In this document: one piece after another, positions 33,041 through 41,851 of the stretch | How positions within the stretch are numbered: position 1 is the stretch's first letter | Layout of the letters: each line of letters opens with the position of its first letter | NCBI GenBank assembly: GCA_034432555.1 | Contig: DAOUBW010000027.1 | Coordinates: forward strand, 1 to 64,000 | Source of the DNA: CP2-2F sp034432555 | GTDB lineage: Bacteria; Chloroflexota; Anaerolineae; Aggregatilineales; UBA2796 | Length of the DNA: 64,000 nt | Direction of reading: 5' to 3' | The notes under the pieces: model-generated | Database searches by the model: none | Seen by the model: only the letters and a program-made list of their open reading frames with translations | What the model was told of the DNA's origin: nothing | Position numbers and translations under genes: made by a program

Positions 33041-33955
33041 ATGACCAGCCAAGAACTTACCCAACAGGCAGCGGCAGCCGCCAATGCGCCGCTGATCGCC
33101 GTCATTCCCGCCTTCAACGAAGATCGATTCATCGCCAGCGTGGTGATCAAAGCGCGCCGCCACGTCGATCAGGTGTTGGTGGTGGACGATGGCTCGCAAG
33201 ATGAGACGGCGTGGCTTGCCGAATGCGCCGGCGCAGAGGTCATCCGCCAAGCCAACGGCGGCAAGGCAGCCGCCCTGAACACAGGTTTGGCAGCCGCACA
33301 GGGGCGTGGTGCCGCGGCGGTTGTGCTGTTGGATGGCGACGGGCAGCACGATCCGAACGATATTCCGCGCCTATTAGCACCCATTCAGGCAGGAGCAGCG
33401 GATTTGGTGGTCGGCTCGCGCTTTATGGGCTTGCCTAGCAACACACCGCGCTGGCGGATCGTTGGGCAGCACGCGCTGACTGCCATCACAAACGCTGCCT
33501 CTGGCGTGCCGCTCTCCGATTCGCAAAGCGGCTTTCGGGCGCTTTCGCAGCGGGCGCTCAACCTGATGAACTTCACATCGCTGGGCTTCTCGGTTGAATC
33601 CGAGATGCAGTTTTTGCTGCGGAAACATGGCTTGCAGGCACTCGAAGTGCCGATCAGCGTGAACTACGACGAGAAGCCGAAGCGCAATCCATTCGCGCAT
33701 GGCTTACAAGTCCTCACCGGCATTTTGCGCTTGGTCGGTCAGCACCGCCCGTTGTTCTTCTTCGGGATGGCGGGCGCGCTCTCCATCTTGATCGGCTTGG
33801 TGTTGGGCGCTAATGTGGTTGCCACTTACAATACCTATTCGTCGTTAGCGCTTGGCACTGCCCTGATCGCTATCACCTTCTGCTTAATCGGCGTGTTTGC
33901 CATCTTCACCGGCGTGATTCTGCACACCATCCGCGCCTATATGACTGAGCGCTAG
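33041..33955 (+). CDS. Family 2 glycosyltransferase (dolichyl-phosphate-mannose synthase-like)
   Basis: A 304-residue enzyme with the GT-A signatures 'IAVIPAFNEDRFIASV', 'VLVVDDGSQDET' and the metal-binding 'LLDGDGQHDPNDIP', followed by 'GSRFM' and 'SDSQSGFRALS'. The C-terminal part has about two membrane helices ('LFFFGMAGALSILIGLVLGA' and one near 270-290). Such enzymes pass sugars to polyprenyl phosphate or proteins. ATG at 33041 is preferred because the promoter abuts it and the upstream frame has no motif. It could modify the Thr-rich surface proteins encoded just to its left; that is inference from proximity. Confidence 0.9.
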   Translation: MTSQELTQQAAAAANAPLIAVIPAFNEDRFIASVVIKARRHVDQVLVVDDGSQDETAWLAECAGAEVIRQANGGKAAALNTGLAAAQGRGAAAVVLLDGDGQHDPNDIPRLLAPIQAGAADLVVGSRFMGLPSNTPRWRIVGQHALTAITNAASGVPLSDSQSGFRALSQRALNLMNFTSLGFSVESEMQFLLRKHGLQALEVPISVNYDEKPKRNPFAHGLQVLTGILRLVGQHRPLFFFGMAGALSILIGLVLGANVVATYNTYSSLALGTALIAITFCLIGVFAIFTGVILHTIRAYMTER

Positions 33956-34614
33956 AAGTTACCCGCTGCCTGATGTGCCTGCCGAATCGGTTCGGGCAAG
34001 CGGTAGCCTGTTGTACATGCCATCACAATGTGGCGGGCGCTCTCCAGATCGATCAGATGCCCAACCGAGACGTAGATCGGCTTAACAGCGCTGCGCGTCC
34101 GCAGCACAACGCCGATCACTTCGCCTTTGTCGCGCAGGTCGGCGTAGCTGCCGCGCTCGTGCGGCGGCTCAGCATAGGTGCCGATATAGGGCGTCTTGCC
34201 GCATCCGATGCTCGGTTTGTTCAGCCACAAGCCCATGTGGCAAGCAATCCCAAAGCGGCGCGGATGAATTTTGCCCATGCCATCGAACAGGAACACATCC
34301 GCCGTGTGCTTGAGCATCGCCAACGCCTTGAGCAGCACCGGCGCCTCACGGAAGCTGAGCAGGCCTGGGATGTATGGGAAGGGTGTTTCAAGCTGCGCGG
34401 TGACCGTTTCGATCACCTTGAGCGCGGGAAAACTTAGCACGGCGACCGCTGCCTGCGAGCGGTTATCCTTCACACTGACGTCCACGCCCGCCACAGAGCG
34501 CACCTCTGCCAGCGGTAACGGCTGTGTATCCACCACTTGGGTTGCCAAACGGCGCTGAAGATCAACGGCTTGATGTGGCGTCAGTGACCACTCATGCAGA
34601 GTCCGAATCTCCAC
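33952..34614 (-). CDS. nfi: Endonuclease V (deoxyinosine-specific)
   Basis: The 220-residue nuclease cuts DNA one base 3' of deoxyinosine, starting repair of deaminated adenine. The catalytic positions are present: Asp45 in 'AGVDVSV', Glu90 in 'YIPGLLSFRE', Asp111 in 'LFDGMGKIHPRRFG' and Lys140 in 'GCGKTPYIG'. The sequence DGMGKIHPRR is a variant of the usual DGQGxAHPRR. The start is GTG, with GAGGGAA about 8 bases upstream, and it overlaps the end of the DinG-like gene by 23 bases, so the two are likely co-transcribed. It ends in a 4-base convergent overlap with the glycosyltransferase gene. Confidence 0.95.
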   Translation of the reverse strand: MEIRTLHEWSLTPHQAVDLQRRLATQVVDTQPLPLAEVRSVAGVDVSVKDNRSQAAVAVLSFPALKVIETVTAQLETPFPYIPGLLSFREAPVLLKALAMLKHTADVFLFDGMGKIHPRRFGIACHMGLWLNKPSIGCGKTPYIGTYAEPPHERGSYADLRDKGEVIGVVLRTRSAVKPIYVSVGHLIDLESARHIVMACTTGYRLPEPIRQAHQAAGNF

Positions 34615-37333
34615 GGACTGTTCCCTCTACCAGCCATTGGCGCGCCATGCCTGCTAAATCTGCCAGCGGTGCGCGCCGAATGGTACTCGGCGGCAAACTG
34701 TCAAGGAAGGTTTGCGCATAGTCGCGGCTGGTCATGCGCTTATCAAGGATGACCACCACACTGCGCGTTGCCCTGCCTTCAATCAGCCTGCCAATTGCCT
34801 GCCGAAAGCGCAGCACAGCCGACGGCACAGCGTAATGTTGGAAGGCATCTTCGTAGCTTTCGCCACGCGCCACAAAAAGCGGATCGTTTGGCACGGCGAA
34901 TGGCAAGCGCGTCAGCAGCACAGCGCGCAGATCGTCCTCATGAAAAGCGACCTCATCCCAGACGCCGCGCACGCCAAGCAGCACAGCTTTTTCGCCCAGC
35001 GCACGGAAGTTTTCGAGCAAGGCGCTCTGGCTGGTGCCGTCGGATTGATCAAAGGTGCTGATGTTGCCGAGTTTCAGGCGTGCGGCGATGTTCTGTGCCG
35101 ATTGCCGCAACTGCGTGAAGCTGCTGAACAAACCGAGCAAGCGTCCGTTGGTGGCAACTGCCAGCTCAATCACGGCGCGCTCAAGGTAGCGTGCGTAGCG
35201 CGCCCCTTCGGTTGGCTCTGGTGCATCGGTCGGCAAGAAGATCAAGGCACTGCGCGACTCCCAATGCGCGCTGGGCAGCACCTGTGTGGCAGTCTGCGGC
35301 GGCAGCCCAAGCCGTTCCCGCAAATAGCTAAAGTCGCTGCCGACGCGCAGCGCTGATCCTGTGATCAACGCGGCATCCAGCGTGCGCCACACATGTGTTT
35401 GCAGCAGCCCGCCCGGCTGCAAGGGCGCGCTGTGCAGCGTCAGCCGATTGGCACGCTCTGGATCAGCGCTGATCTCTGCCCAGAAGACGAACTCTGCGCG
35501 TTGCCCGCTGATGCAAGCATCCAGCATGTTATGCAAATGCTGCACGACTTGCGCCGCGCCTTCAGTGCGATAGGCAAGATCGCGTGGCAGCCCGTACTTT
35601 TCATGGTAGACCACCAATTGCTTTGCCAACTGCCCTAACGCTTCGGCAAGCGCCTCAGTGAATTGGCTGAGGATGCTCCACGCGGCGCGCACTTGCCCAA
35701 AGGCTGCCTTGCCGCGCAGATCGTTGGTGAGGCGGATGTTCAGCGCATAGTCGCTGGGGCGCGAGTCCGTGGTTGCCTCTAGGAACGCCTGTAGCGCACG
35801 GAACAGACTATCCAAGTGGTAGGGCGCTTGGGTCGCAGCGTCAGCAAGGTTGCTACAAAAGCGCGTTAGCTGCCCATCTGCCTTGGGCGGCAAGCTGCCT
35901 TGGGCGGCTGCCAACACATCACCGATCAAGCCGTGCTGGGCGTTGTTAATCTCTGCCAACTGCCGCTTGATGCGCGCCGCGTCAAGGCGTATGTGCTGGC
36001 TTTCGGTGGCAAGGTCTTCCAACAGATTCGCCTCATCCACCACAAGGTGTGTGACGCTCTGCAAGAGTGGATCACGCCCGCTGCTCTCCGCCGCCAATGT
36101 GCCGTGATCGACGATGATCAGGTGCGCGGCGGCTGCCTGCTGCCTATCACGGTGCATTGGGCAGGTGCCGCCCGTCTGCGTTTGGCAGCGCGCAGCGGTG
36201 CAGCGTTCTGCCTCTGCGTTCAACTGCGCCCACGCCACATGCTCGCCGCCGCCGCGTATGGAAGGCTGTTCGGCATGTGCTGCGCCGCCTTCTGCCAACC
36301 AGATCAGTGTTTTTGCCAGCAGGCGCAGTTCTTCAACCGTCTGCACGCCCTGCCGCCGCAAAATGGCAAGGCGCGACGGGCAGAGATATTCGGCGCGGCG
36401 GCGCAAAAACTGGGCGCGCAGGCTAGGATAGGCAGCTTGCAGCGCGGGCAAATCGCGCTCGCGCAGGTGTTGGCGGAGCGTTTCGCTGCCATGCGCGATG
36501 ACCAGCGGCGCGCCGTGCTGCATCGCCCAGCGTGCGGCTGTCTCAAGGTAGAGCGGCGCTTGGTCGGAGCTGGGCGGCGTTTCCAACATCAGGACTTGGT
36601 GTGTGTTGAAGGTAGCGTTGATCAGCTCAGGGACAGCATCCGTAGATGGGATCAGATTAGGTTGCGGCGCAAGCAGTGTTTGCGTAGGCGCAGCACGGAA
36701 CGCCTCTGCCAGCGGATCAGCAAGGTCTAAGGGATCGGTGCGGTGTTCGCGCAAGGCTGCCTCAAAGGGCAGTTTGCCGCGCCAACTCAGCGTTGCCGCC
36801 AAGTGCGCGATCTCACGCAGCAAGCTGATCGGCAGCGCCACCAACTTTTGCCATAAGGCATGATACAGCCGTCCGCTGGCGATGGCATCCGTCAGGGCGC
36901 GGTGATAATCGCCTTCCGGCGCGATGTTGAAGACCTGCATCAGCGCGTTCAGGTTATAGCGGCTGGCAGTCGGCAACAGCACGGATGCCAGTTCGTAGGT
37001 ATCCACCGCCTGATTTTCGGTCAGCACTTTTTGTTTGTGCAGAAAGCGCAGATCAAACTCAACATTATGCCCAACCAGCACTGCATCGCCTACGAATGCT
37101 GTTAGATTGGGCAGCACTTGGGCAATCTTTGGCGCACCGATCATATCTTCGTTGCGAATGCCGGTGATGTCGGTAACGCGGGCAGGAATAGGCAGCACAG
37201 GATTAACCAACGTGCTGTAGGTCTCGATCATCTCGCCGTCGCGGAATTTTGCCGCGCCAATCTCGATAATCTGCGCGTCGGCAGCGTCGAGTCCGGTCGT
37301 CTCAAGGTCAAGGGCGACCAATGTACCGCGCAT
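34592..37333 (-). CDS. DEDDh exonuclease fused to a degenerate DinG-like helicase
   Basis: The 913-residue protein starts with a DEDDh 3'-5' exonuclease domain (about 1-165) with all acids intact: Asp9/Glu11 ('LDLETTG'), Asp94 ('HNVEFDLRFL'), His144 and Asp149 ('HRALTD'). The rest aligns by eye to XPD/DinG helicases, with four Cys (318, 378, 383, 391) where those enzymes hold a 4Fe-4S cluster. The ATPase motifs are ruined: the Walker A site reads ETPPSSDQA (251-259), motif II is DEAN (433-436), and the last Arg of motif VI is Glu (QAIGRLIE, 845-852). It probably acts as a nuclease with a DNA-binding scaffold. Next gene is endonuclease V, overlapped by 23 bases. Start at 37333 opens the exonuclease domain. 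Confidence 0.87.
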   Translation of the reverse strand: MRGTLVALDLETTGLDAADAQIIEIGAAKFRDGEMIETYSTLVNPVLPIPARVTDITGIRNEDMIGAPKIAQVLPNLTAFVGDAVLVGHNVEFDLRFLHKQKVLTENQAVDTYELASVLLPTASRYNLNALMQVFNIAPEGDYHRALTDAIASGRLYHALWQKLVALPISLLREIAHLAATLSWRGKLPFEAALREHRTDPLDLADPLAEAFRAAPTQTLLAPQPNLIPSTDAVPELINATFNTHQVLMLETPPSSDQAPLYLETAARWAMQHGAPLVIAHGSETLRQHLRERDLPALQAAYPSLRAQFLRRRAEYLCPSRLAILRRQGVQTVEELRLLAKTLIWLAEGGAAHAEQPSIRGGGEHVAWAQLNAEAERCTAARCQTQTGGTCPMHRDRQQAAAAHLIIVDHGTLAAESSGRDPLLQSVTHLVVDEANLLEDLATESQHIRLDAARIKRQLAEINNAQHGLIGDVLAAAQGSLPPKADGQLTRFCSNLADAATQAPYHLDSLFRALQAFLEATTDSRPSDYALNIRLTNDLRGKAAFGQVRAAWSILSQFTEALAEALGQLAKQLVVYHEKYGLPRDLAYRTEGAAQVVQHLHNMLDACISGQRAEFVFWAEISADPERANRLTLHSAPLQPGGLLQTHVWRTLDAALITGSALRVGSDFSYLRERLGLPPQTATQVLPSAHWESRSALIFLPTDAPEPTEGARYARYLERAVIELAVATNGRLLGLFSSFTQLRQSAQNIAARLKLGNISTFDQSDGTSQSALLENFRALGEKAVLLGVRGVWDEVAFHEDDLRAVLLTRLPFAVPNDPLFVARGESYEDAFQHYAVPSAVLRFRQAIGRLIEGRATRSVVVILDKRMTSRDYAQTFLDSLPPSTIRRAPLADLAGMARQWLVEGTVRGDSDSA

Positions 37334-37384
37334 AGCGACTTTTATCCGTTCTAGCCGAGCAAAGGTGCGGCATAGGCATATATG

Positions 37385-37411
37385 AAAAACGCCGTGCAGT
37401 ATAGCACGGCG
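37385..37411 (-). terminator. Terminator of the STAS-like gene cluster
   Basis: CGCCGTGC (37390-37397) pairs with GCACGGCG (37404-37411) around a 6-base loop, and AAAAA at 37385-37389 gives a U-run on the minus strand. It separates the three STAS-like genes from the DinG-like gene. Confidence 0.85.
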
Positions 37412-37438
37412 CGGCATACAGGGCAATTTCAGGGCAGT

Positions 37439-37825
37439 TTAGGCTTGCAGGCTTTCAGATCGGCAGTAGGCAAGCGCTTCTTCATCGGTGGCAAACACTT
37501 TTGCCATGTCAAAGCTGCCGTACTGCTTTTGCGTGATAGCTTGCGCAGCCAGCTCGACAAACCTCCCTGAGCCAATAATCACAAAGCGCACAGGAATACT
37601 GCCGAAAGTTTGCCGTAATGTGCTGAGCGCTTGTACCAATACATCAAAGGTGATCGGAAATTCGCGTGCATCATTGATGGCATAGAACGGCTTGCCTTGC
37701 ACTTGTTGGGCAAAAGCGAGGATAGCACTGCCGGCGGTTTGCAAATCCAGATCAGGATCAACGGGCATCTGATAGCGCAGGAATAGGATGTGTTCATCAA
37801 GGTTTTGTTCAACAACAACGGGCAT
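37439..37825 (-). CDS. STAS-like small protein, copy A
   Basis: A 128-residue soluble protein, one of three tandem paralogues. The pattern (an N-terminal beta-rich half, a central 'LSTLRQTFGSIPVRFVIIG' helix-strand and a final 'FATDEEALAYCRSE') resembles SpoIIAA/STAS-like proteins that act as anti-anti-sigma factors or phospholipid/nucleotide-binding modules. No phosphorylatable Ser in the usual STAS loop is obvious. AAGGATC lies 8 bases before the ATG. Last of three genes; a strong terminator follows. The family assignment is a reading of shape, not a database match. Confidence 0.6.
   Translation of the reverse strand: MPVVVEQNLDEHILFLRYQMPVDPDLDLQTAGSAILAFAQQVQGKPFYAINDAREFPITFDVLVQALSTLRQTFGSIPVRFVIIGSGRFVELAAQAITQKQYGSFDMAKVFATDEEALAYCRSESLQA
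37454..37594 (-). repeat. 141-base segment nearly identical to 37873-38013
   Basis: The 3' part of copy A (37454-37594) and of copy B (37873-38013) are the same length and differ at only two bases, whereas the 5' parts of the genes differ widely. This implies gene conversion or very recent partial duplication. Confidence 0.85.
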
Positions 37826-37854
37826 TTAGAGATCCTTTGGCAGGGCAAATTGGA

Positions 37855-38241
37855 CTAGGCAGGCTTCTGAAGTTCAGATCGGCAGTAGGCAAGCGCTTCT
37901 TCATCGCTGGCAAACACTTTTGCCATGTCAAAGCTGCCGTACTGCTTTTGCGTGATAGCTTGCGCAGCCAGCTCGACAAACCTCCCTGAGCCAATAACCA
38001 CAAAGCGCACAGGGATGCCCACCAAATGGCGGCGCACTAAATCCAGCGCTTCGGTAACCGAATCGAAGGTCAGGTTAAATTCGCGCACGTCAGCAATGAC
38101 GAAGAAAGCACTTTGCACTTGGTGCGCAAACTCAGTAACTGCCTGAATGACGGTCTGCACATCGCGCTCAGGATCGACAGGGTTTACGTAACGGGTTATC
38201 AAAATGCGCTCTTGGATGTTCGGCTCAATTTGAGTAGACAT
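37855..38241 (-). CDS. STAS-like small protein, copy B
   Basis: A 128-residue paralogue of its neighbours. Its final half matches copy A almost base for base, its middle ('DLVRRHLVGIPVRFV') matches copy C, and its last residues (CRSELQKPA) match copy C, so it is a mosaic. The N-terminal part ('PNIQERILITRYV') is its own. The ATG at 38241 has AAGGAT 7 bases upstream; the open frame reads further upstream but only repeats the end of copy C. Same unproven STAS-like fold. Confidence 0.6.
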   Translation of the reverse strand: MSTQIEPNIQERILITRYVNPVDPERDVQTVIQAVTEFAHQVQSAFFVIADVREFNLTFDSVTEALDLVRRHLVGIPVRFVVIGSGRFVELAAQAITQKQYGSFDMAKVFASDEEALAYCRSELQKPA

Positions 38242-38272
38242 CAGGATATCCTTCCGCTTACAAGTTCGGCAG

Positions 38273-38650
38273 TTAAGCAGGCTTCTGAAGTTCAGATCGG
38301 CAGTAGGCAAGCGCTTCTTCTTCGGTGGCAAAGGCGCGGGCTTCTTCAAAAGCGCCATACTGCTTTTGCGTGATGGCGCGGTTGCCCATCTCGACCAGTT
38401 CACTATCGCCGATGGTCACGAAGCGGACAGGGATGCCTACCAAATGGCGGCGCACCAAATCCAAACCGTCTACCATGGCGTCAAAGGTGATTGGAACGCC
38501 GCGCAAATCCGAGACGGCAAAGAATTTTGAGCGCACTTCGGTGGCGAAATCAGCGATGGCTTGTACGACATTTTCAGAACCTGTTAGCGGCAACTGGTAA
38601 CGTAACACTAAGATACGATCTGCAACGTTTGGCTCAACCTGAATAGGCAT
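38273..38650 (-). CDS. STAS-like small protein, copy C
   Basis: A 125-residue first member of the trio, with 'EPNVADRILVLRYQLPL', 'FAVSDLRGVPITFDAMVDGL' and the 'FATEEEALAYCRSEL' end. It differs from A and B in the centre ('IGDSELVEMGNRAITQKQYGAFEEA'), so the trio is an old duplication with later exchange. The start at 38650 is where the shared family begins; an upstream in-frame extension is a shadow of the membrane gene. 152 bases separate it from the next gene. Confidence 0.6.
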   Translation of the reverse strand: MPIQVEPNVADRILVLRYQLPLTGSENVVQAIADFATEVRSKFFAVSDLRGVPITFDAMVDGLDLVRRHLVGIPVRFVTIGDSELVEMGNRAITQKQYGAFEEARAFATEEEALAYCRSELQKPA

Positions 38651-38802
38651 TTGGATGTGTACCTTTTTACCAAGAAATGAAGGCTGTGTACACAATACCA
38701 CAACCTTCATCTGAAAGCACATTCCATTAGCAAAATTGTGAGGGAACTGTGATGTCTGGCGCACAATACTTCTCTTAGTGCGCCGATATAGGTGCGTGGT
38801 GG

Positions 38803-39852
38803 TTAGTGCTTGTTGGCACGTGTGGCGCGCCGTGCTGCCAAACCGACAATCAGGTTTGCCAGCAGTGCTTGCAGCAGCACATAGCCTAAGAATGCCAAGC
38901 CAATGAAGATGCCGTAATCGTAATCTGCCCACATGCGTTGCACGTAGGGCAAATGGAGCGCAGTCAAGCCCAGATCGCCCTCTGCGATGCCGAAAAAGGC
39001 GCCTAGCCAGCCTAGCACGGGCGATGGTGCGCTGCCAGCAAAAGAAGCGTTCAGCGCACCGAACGGACTCAAGGTGAGCGCTGAGGCACCCACCCATAAC
39101 GCCCAACCTGTGATCAGGATGCGTCCCAGCACCAAGCCGAACTGTCCTAGAATGCCCGCCAATCGGCTGCGCGCCAGGGTACCGATCAACATGCCCAGCG
39201 CGGCATCAAAGGCAAGCGCCGTGAAAGGTGCGATCAAGGCTGCCGTCATGCCCAAAGCAGTGATGATCACGCCGCTCGTCACGCCGATAGACTCCGCCAT
39301 ATCCCGCGCCAGATACGGCTCGCCAAAGGGCACCGTGCCGCCGATCAGGATGTCAATGTACTTGCCTTGAAAGGTGGTCAGGTCGTAGAGCGCGATCAGG
39401 ATAAAGAGCGTGCGTGCCAGCGTCAGAATGATCAGCACAGGCAGTAAGCGGTAGAAGGCGGCTGCCCAACGCGCTTTCATGGTCAACAGCGCACCCTCGG
39501 TGGTGATCTTGAGCGTATCCCATGTCTGTTGGCGTTCTTCGGTGGCAATCACACCGATAGTAGCGCTCATTGCCACAAGGCGCATCAAAATTTGCAGCAC
39601 CACCAACGCCCAGTAGAGCGTTAGGTAAATAGCATCAAAGCGGTTGGCAGTTTCGATAGGCTGTGTGCCAAAGCGTGTGGCAATCATCCAGCCACCCAGC
39701 GGCAATAGCCCGACTAGAAAAGCAAGGCTGAGCCAGCGCAAAATTTGGCTGCCGCGTGTGGTGCGCCGCCCTTCACGCAACAACAAGTAGCGCATAATGG
39801 GATGGTCGGGGCGGGCAAAAGCGGGCAATTGAGCGTAAATCCGTCGCAGCAT
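38803..39852 (-). CDS. ABC-2-type permease-like membrane protein
   Basis: The 349-residue protein has about six to seven hydrophobic helices. A motif in the loop after the second helix, 'EERQQTWDTLKITTEG', resembles the 'E(K/R)(E/R)xxTWxxL' coupling region of ABC-2 exporters. No ATPase is adjacent. The substrate is unknown. It lies alone between the MerR-type gene (107 bases away) and the STAS-like trio (152 bases), on the same strand as both. Confidence 0.65.
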   Translation of the reverse strand: MLRRIYAQLPAFARPDHPIMRYLLLREGRRTTRGSQILRWLSLAFLVGLLPLGGWMIATRFGTQPIETANRFDAIYLTLYWALVVLQILMRLVAMSATIGVIATEERQQTWDTLKITTEGALLTMKARWAAAFYRLLPVLIILTLARTLFILIALYDLTTFQGKYIDILIGGTVPFGEPYLARDMAESIGVTSGVIITALGMTAALIAPFTALAFDAALGMLIGTLARSRLAGILGQFGLVLGRILITGWALWVGASALTLSPFGALNASFAGSAPSPVLGWLGAFFGIAEGDLGLTALHLPYVQRMWADYDYGIFIGLAFLGYVLLQALLANLIVGLAARRATRANKH

Positions 39853-39959
39853 AGCTTAGAGCCTCAATCTTACGGAGCGTGTAGGCGGCATTGTACCTAC
39901 AATCTGCCGAAAGGCGAAATGGTCTGTACCCACCTGCTCAGCACGCCCTACAAATGGCA

Positions 39960-40571
39960 CTATGCCTCGTAGGCATCGATTAGGGCAAAGATGATCTCGC
40001 GGGTGAGCGCATAGACTTTCCGCACGGCATCGGCGCGCTCTGCGATAGGGCGTCCCATCTCGATGACGCGCATCATCGCGTCGAGGATCAGATCATTGAA
40101 GGCGAAAAAGCCTTCCACTGCCTCACCCAGTTTCAGGTTTTGGCTGCGGATGGTCTCGCCATACTTCAAGCCGAGTTCGCGTGCGTCAATCAGCGCCTGC
40201 TCGGAAGGTGAGCTGAGGTAGCGCTGCATAACTTCCATCAGCCGCCGCCCATAAAAGCCCATTGCCTCCCGCGCTTGCGAGTCAATGTGGCGGTACCAGC
40301 CCGCCTCTGCAAATTGGCGCTCGCCGAGTTCTAGGCGCACGCGCCCTAAGGCGCTCTGCACCAACACCTCAGCCTCTAAGGCGGCGTTGGATTGCTGCGC
40401 CTGCGCCCAGCCTTCCAGATCGGCAACTTTGAAGCGCCGATGCCCGCCCGGCGTCCGTTGTGAAGGCAAATGCCCTTGATCTGCCCAGTTCCGCACTGTG
40501 GCAGGATGCACACCCAAGATTTTGGCTGCCTCGCTCAGAGTGACCCAGCTTACCGCTTCATCTGCACTCAT
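39960..40571 (-). CDS. MerR/excisionase-type regulator with helical sensor domain
   Basis: A 203-residue regulator. Residues about 8-55 are a DNA-binding domain: 'VTLSEAAKILGVHPATVRNWADQGHLPSQRTPGGHRRF', a MerR-type winged helix with a GGHRRF wing. About 70-203 is all-helical with 'AREAMGFYGRRLMEVMQRY' and 'LGLKYGETIRSQNL', like the RsbRD or histidine-kinase N-terminal sensor helices. The sensed signal is unknown. A hypothetical gene begins 76 bases upstream on the same strand. Confidence 0.75.
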   Translation of the reverse strand: MSADEAVSWVTLSEAAKILGVHPATVRNWADQGHLPSQRTPGGHRRFKVADLEGWAQAQQSNAALEAEVLVQSALGRVRLELGERQFAEAGWYRHIDSQAREAMGFYGRRLMEVMQRYLSSPSEQALIDARELGLKYGETIRSQNLKLGEAVEGFFAFNDLILDAMMRVIEMGRPIAERADAVRKVYALTREIIFALIDAYEA

Positions 40572-40647
40572 GCCACCACCTTAAAGCTGATGACTTATGA
40601 CATAGATGCCTATTGTACGCGGTAGGAAGGGCAGGTGCAACGCGCAC

Positions 40648-41265
40648 TCAGATGCGTTTGCCCAGAGAGCGCATGACCAACGAGAAGAACGGCACTGCCA
40701 GCTCTCCGATCACACGCGGATGGCGCAGCACCGCCGCATTCGCCACCTCGAAATCGGCGTGCATGTTCTGCACCGTATTGATCTGCCGCACAACAGGCTC
40801 ATGCGAAAAGACCATCATCGAGACGGTGTACTTGCCCGATACAAAGAGCAAGTAATGCCCTTTGTAGGGATGCGTTTGTGGCTCTACAACGTCGTTTTGG
40901 GCTGCCAGCTCTCGAAGTGTGTTCAAAATATCGCGCAGGCTGGCATAGGGCACGTCAAAGCCGCCCAACGTCTCGATAAAGCGCTCTGAGCGGTAGTGAT
41001 AAACTGCCATCGCCAGTGCCTTGCCGGAAAGGTTGCGGCGAATGGCAATTGTCTCATCGGCGGTGGCAGTTGGGCGTGCGGCAGCCTCATCTGCCACCAG
41101 CGCGGCAAGGTTGATCTGCGACTGGTAGCGTTCGTAGAGCGTATGGAACTGCTCACGGTTAATATCACCATTGGCGAATTCATTCGCCAGGTCACGCAGT
41201 TTTTTGCGGAGCGTGGCGATCATAGCTTCGGCAACGGCAGTTTGGCTGGTGGGTGCATCACTCAT
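40648..41265 (-). CDS. Hypothetical protein
   Basis: A 205-residue soluble protein that I do not recognise. The first 60 residues hold 'LRKKLRDLANEFANGDINREQFHTLYERYQSQI', a helix pair like SHOCT-type segments, and may mediate oligomerisation. The rest is mixed alpha/beta ('YPYKGHYLLFVSGKYTVSMMVF'-like strands). ATG at 41265 is preferred to TTG at 41271. It is followed by the excisionase-type regulator and preceded by an SRPBCC gene after a terminator. Confidence 0.6.
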   Translation of the reverse strand: MSDAPTSQTAVAEAMIATLRKKLRDLANEFANGDINREQFHTLYERYQSQINLAALVADEAAARPTATADETIAIRRNLSGKALAMAVYHYRSERFIETLGGFDVPYASLRDILNTLRELAAQNDVVEPQTHPYKGHYLLFVSGKYTVSMMVFSHEPVVRQINTVQNMHADFEVANAAVLRHPRVIGELAVPFFSLVMRSLGKRI

Positions 41266-41316
41266 AGACAATGGCTCGCTGATGGCTAAAATGGTAGTTG
41301 CCTATAAGTATACGGC

Positions 41317-41360
41317 AAAAAAGCGCACCGTGTTGTCTCAGAGTTGTGACGGGTGCGCTT
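41317..41360 (-). terminator. Terminator of the CarH-like/SRPBCC operon
   Basis: On the minus strand AAGCGCACC (41360-41352) pairs with GGTGCGCTT (41329-41321), followed by a run of T opposite AAAAAA at 41317-41322. The hairpin overlaps the stop codon of the SRPBCC gene. Confidence 0.8.
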
Positions 41361-41847
41361 AGGTTGTTTGCTTTGCCAACAACCGCCGCGTCTGAAACTG
41401 CCGATAGAGGAACAGAAAGACGATGCTTGGGTAGACCAGCCCGTCAAGGATGCCGCCCAGCAGACCGCGCAGCGGCGTTAGGTGGAAGGTTACCTCGTCT
41501 GTGCAGGCAGTGCTGCCATCGCTGAGCGCCTCAAAGGTATGGCGATGCACCCACATGTGAAAGGGGCTGCTCAGTGAACGATCTACAAAGCTGCATGTCT
41601 GCGCGCCTTCCTGATAGGCGTTGAATTCATCGTAGATGGCGTGCCATGTTGCGCCTAGCGGCTGAATGCCAAACAGGGCAAGGCGGAACTTGAGCGTGCC
41701 GCCTGCTTGCAAGGGATCATCTTTTGCCAGCAGCTTCACGCGCAACGGCGGCGGCGTCAGGTCTTTCAGGGCGATAGGATCATCGTGAAAGCGCCACACA
41801 GCGGGCAAGGGCGCTTTCACCACGAAGCGCTGCTTAAAACGTGCCAT
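41359..41847 (-). CDS. SRPBCC (START/Bet v1-like) cyclase/dehydrase family protein
   Basis: A 162-residue protein of the helix-grip fold: 'FKQRFVVKAPLPAVWRFHDDPIAL' start, 'GTLKFRLALFGI' and 'WHAIYDEF' strands, and a last amphipathic helix ('PSIVFLFLYRQFQTRRLLA'). Such proteins bind hydrophobic ligands or act with polyketide or carotenoid-related enzymes. It starts 4 bases after the CarH-like gene and ends in a terminator, so both are one transcript. The exact ligand is unknown. Confidence 0.8.
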   Translation of the reverse strand: MARFKQRFVVKAPLPAVWRFHDDPIALKDLTPPPLRVKLLAKDDPLQAGGTLKFRLALFGIQPLGATWHAIYDEFNAYQEGAQTCSFVDRSLSSPFHMWVHRHTFEALSDGSTACTDEVTFHLTPLRGLLGGILDGLVYPSIVFLFLYRQFQTRRLLAKQTT

Positions 41848-41851
41848 ATGC

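Noticed and set aside
38273..39106. A 277-codon version of STAS-like copy C
   Set aside because: The extension is a shadow of the membrane-protein gene and the family begins at 38650.
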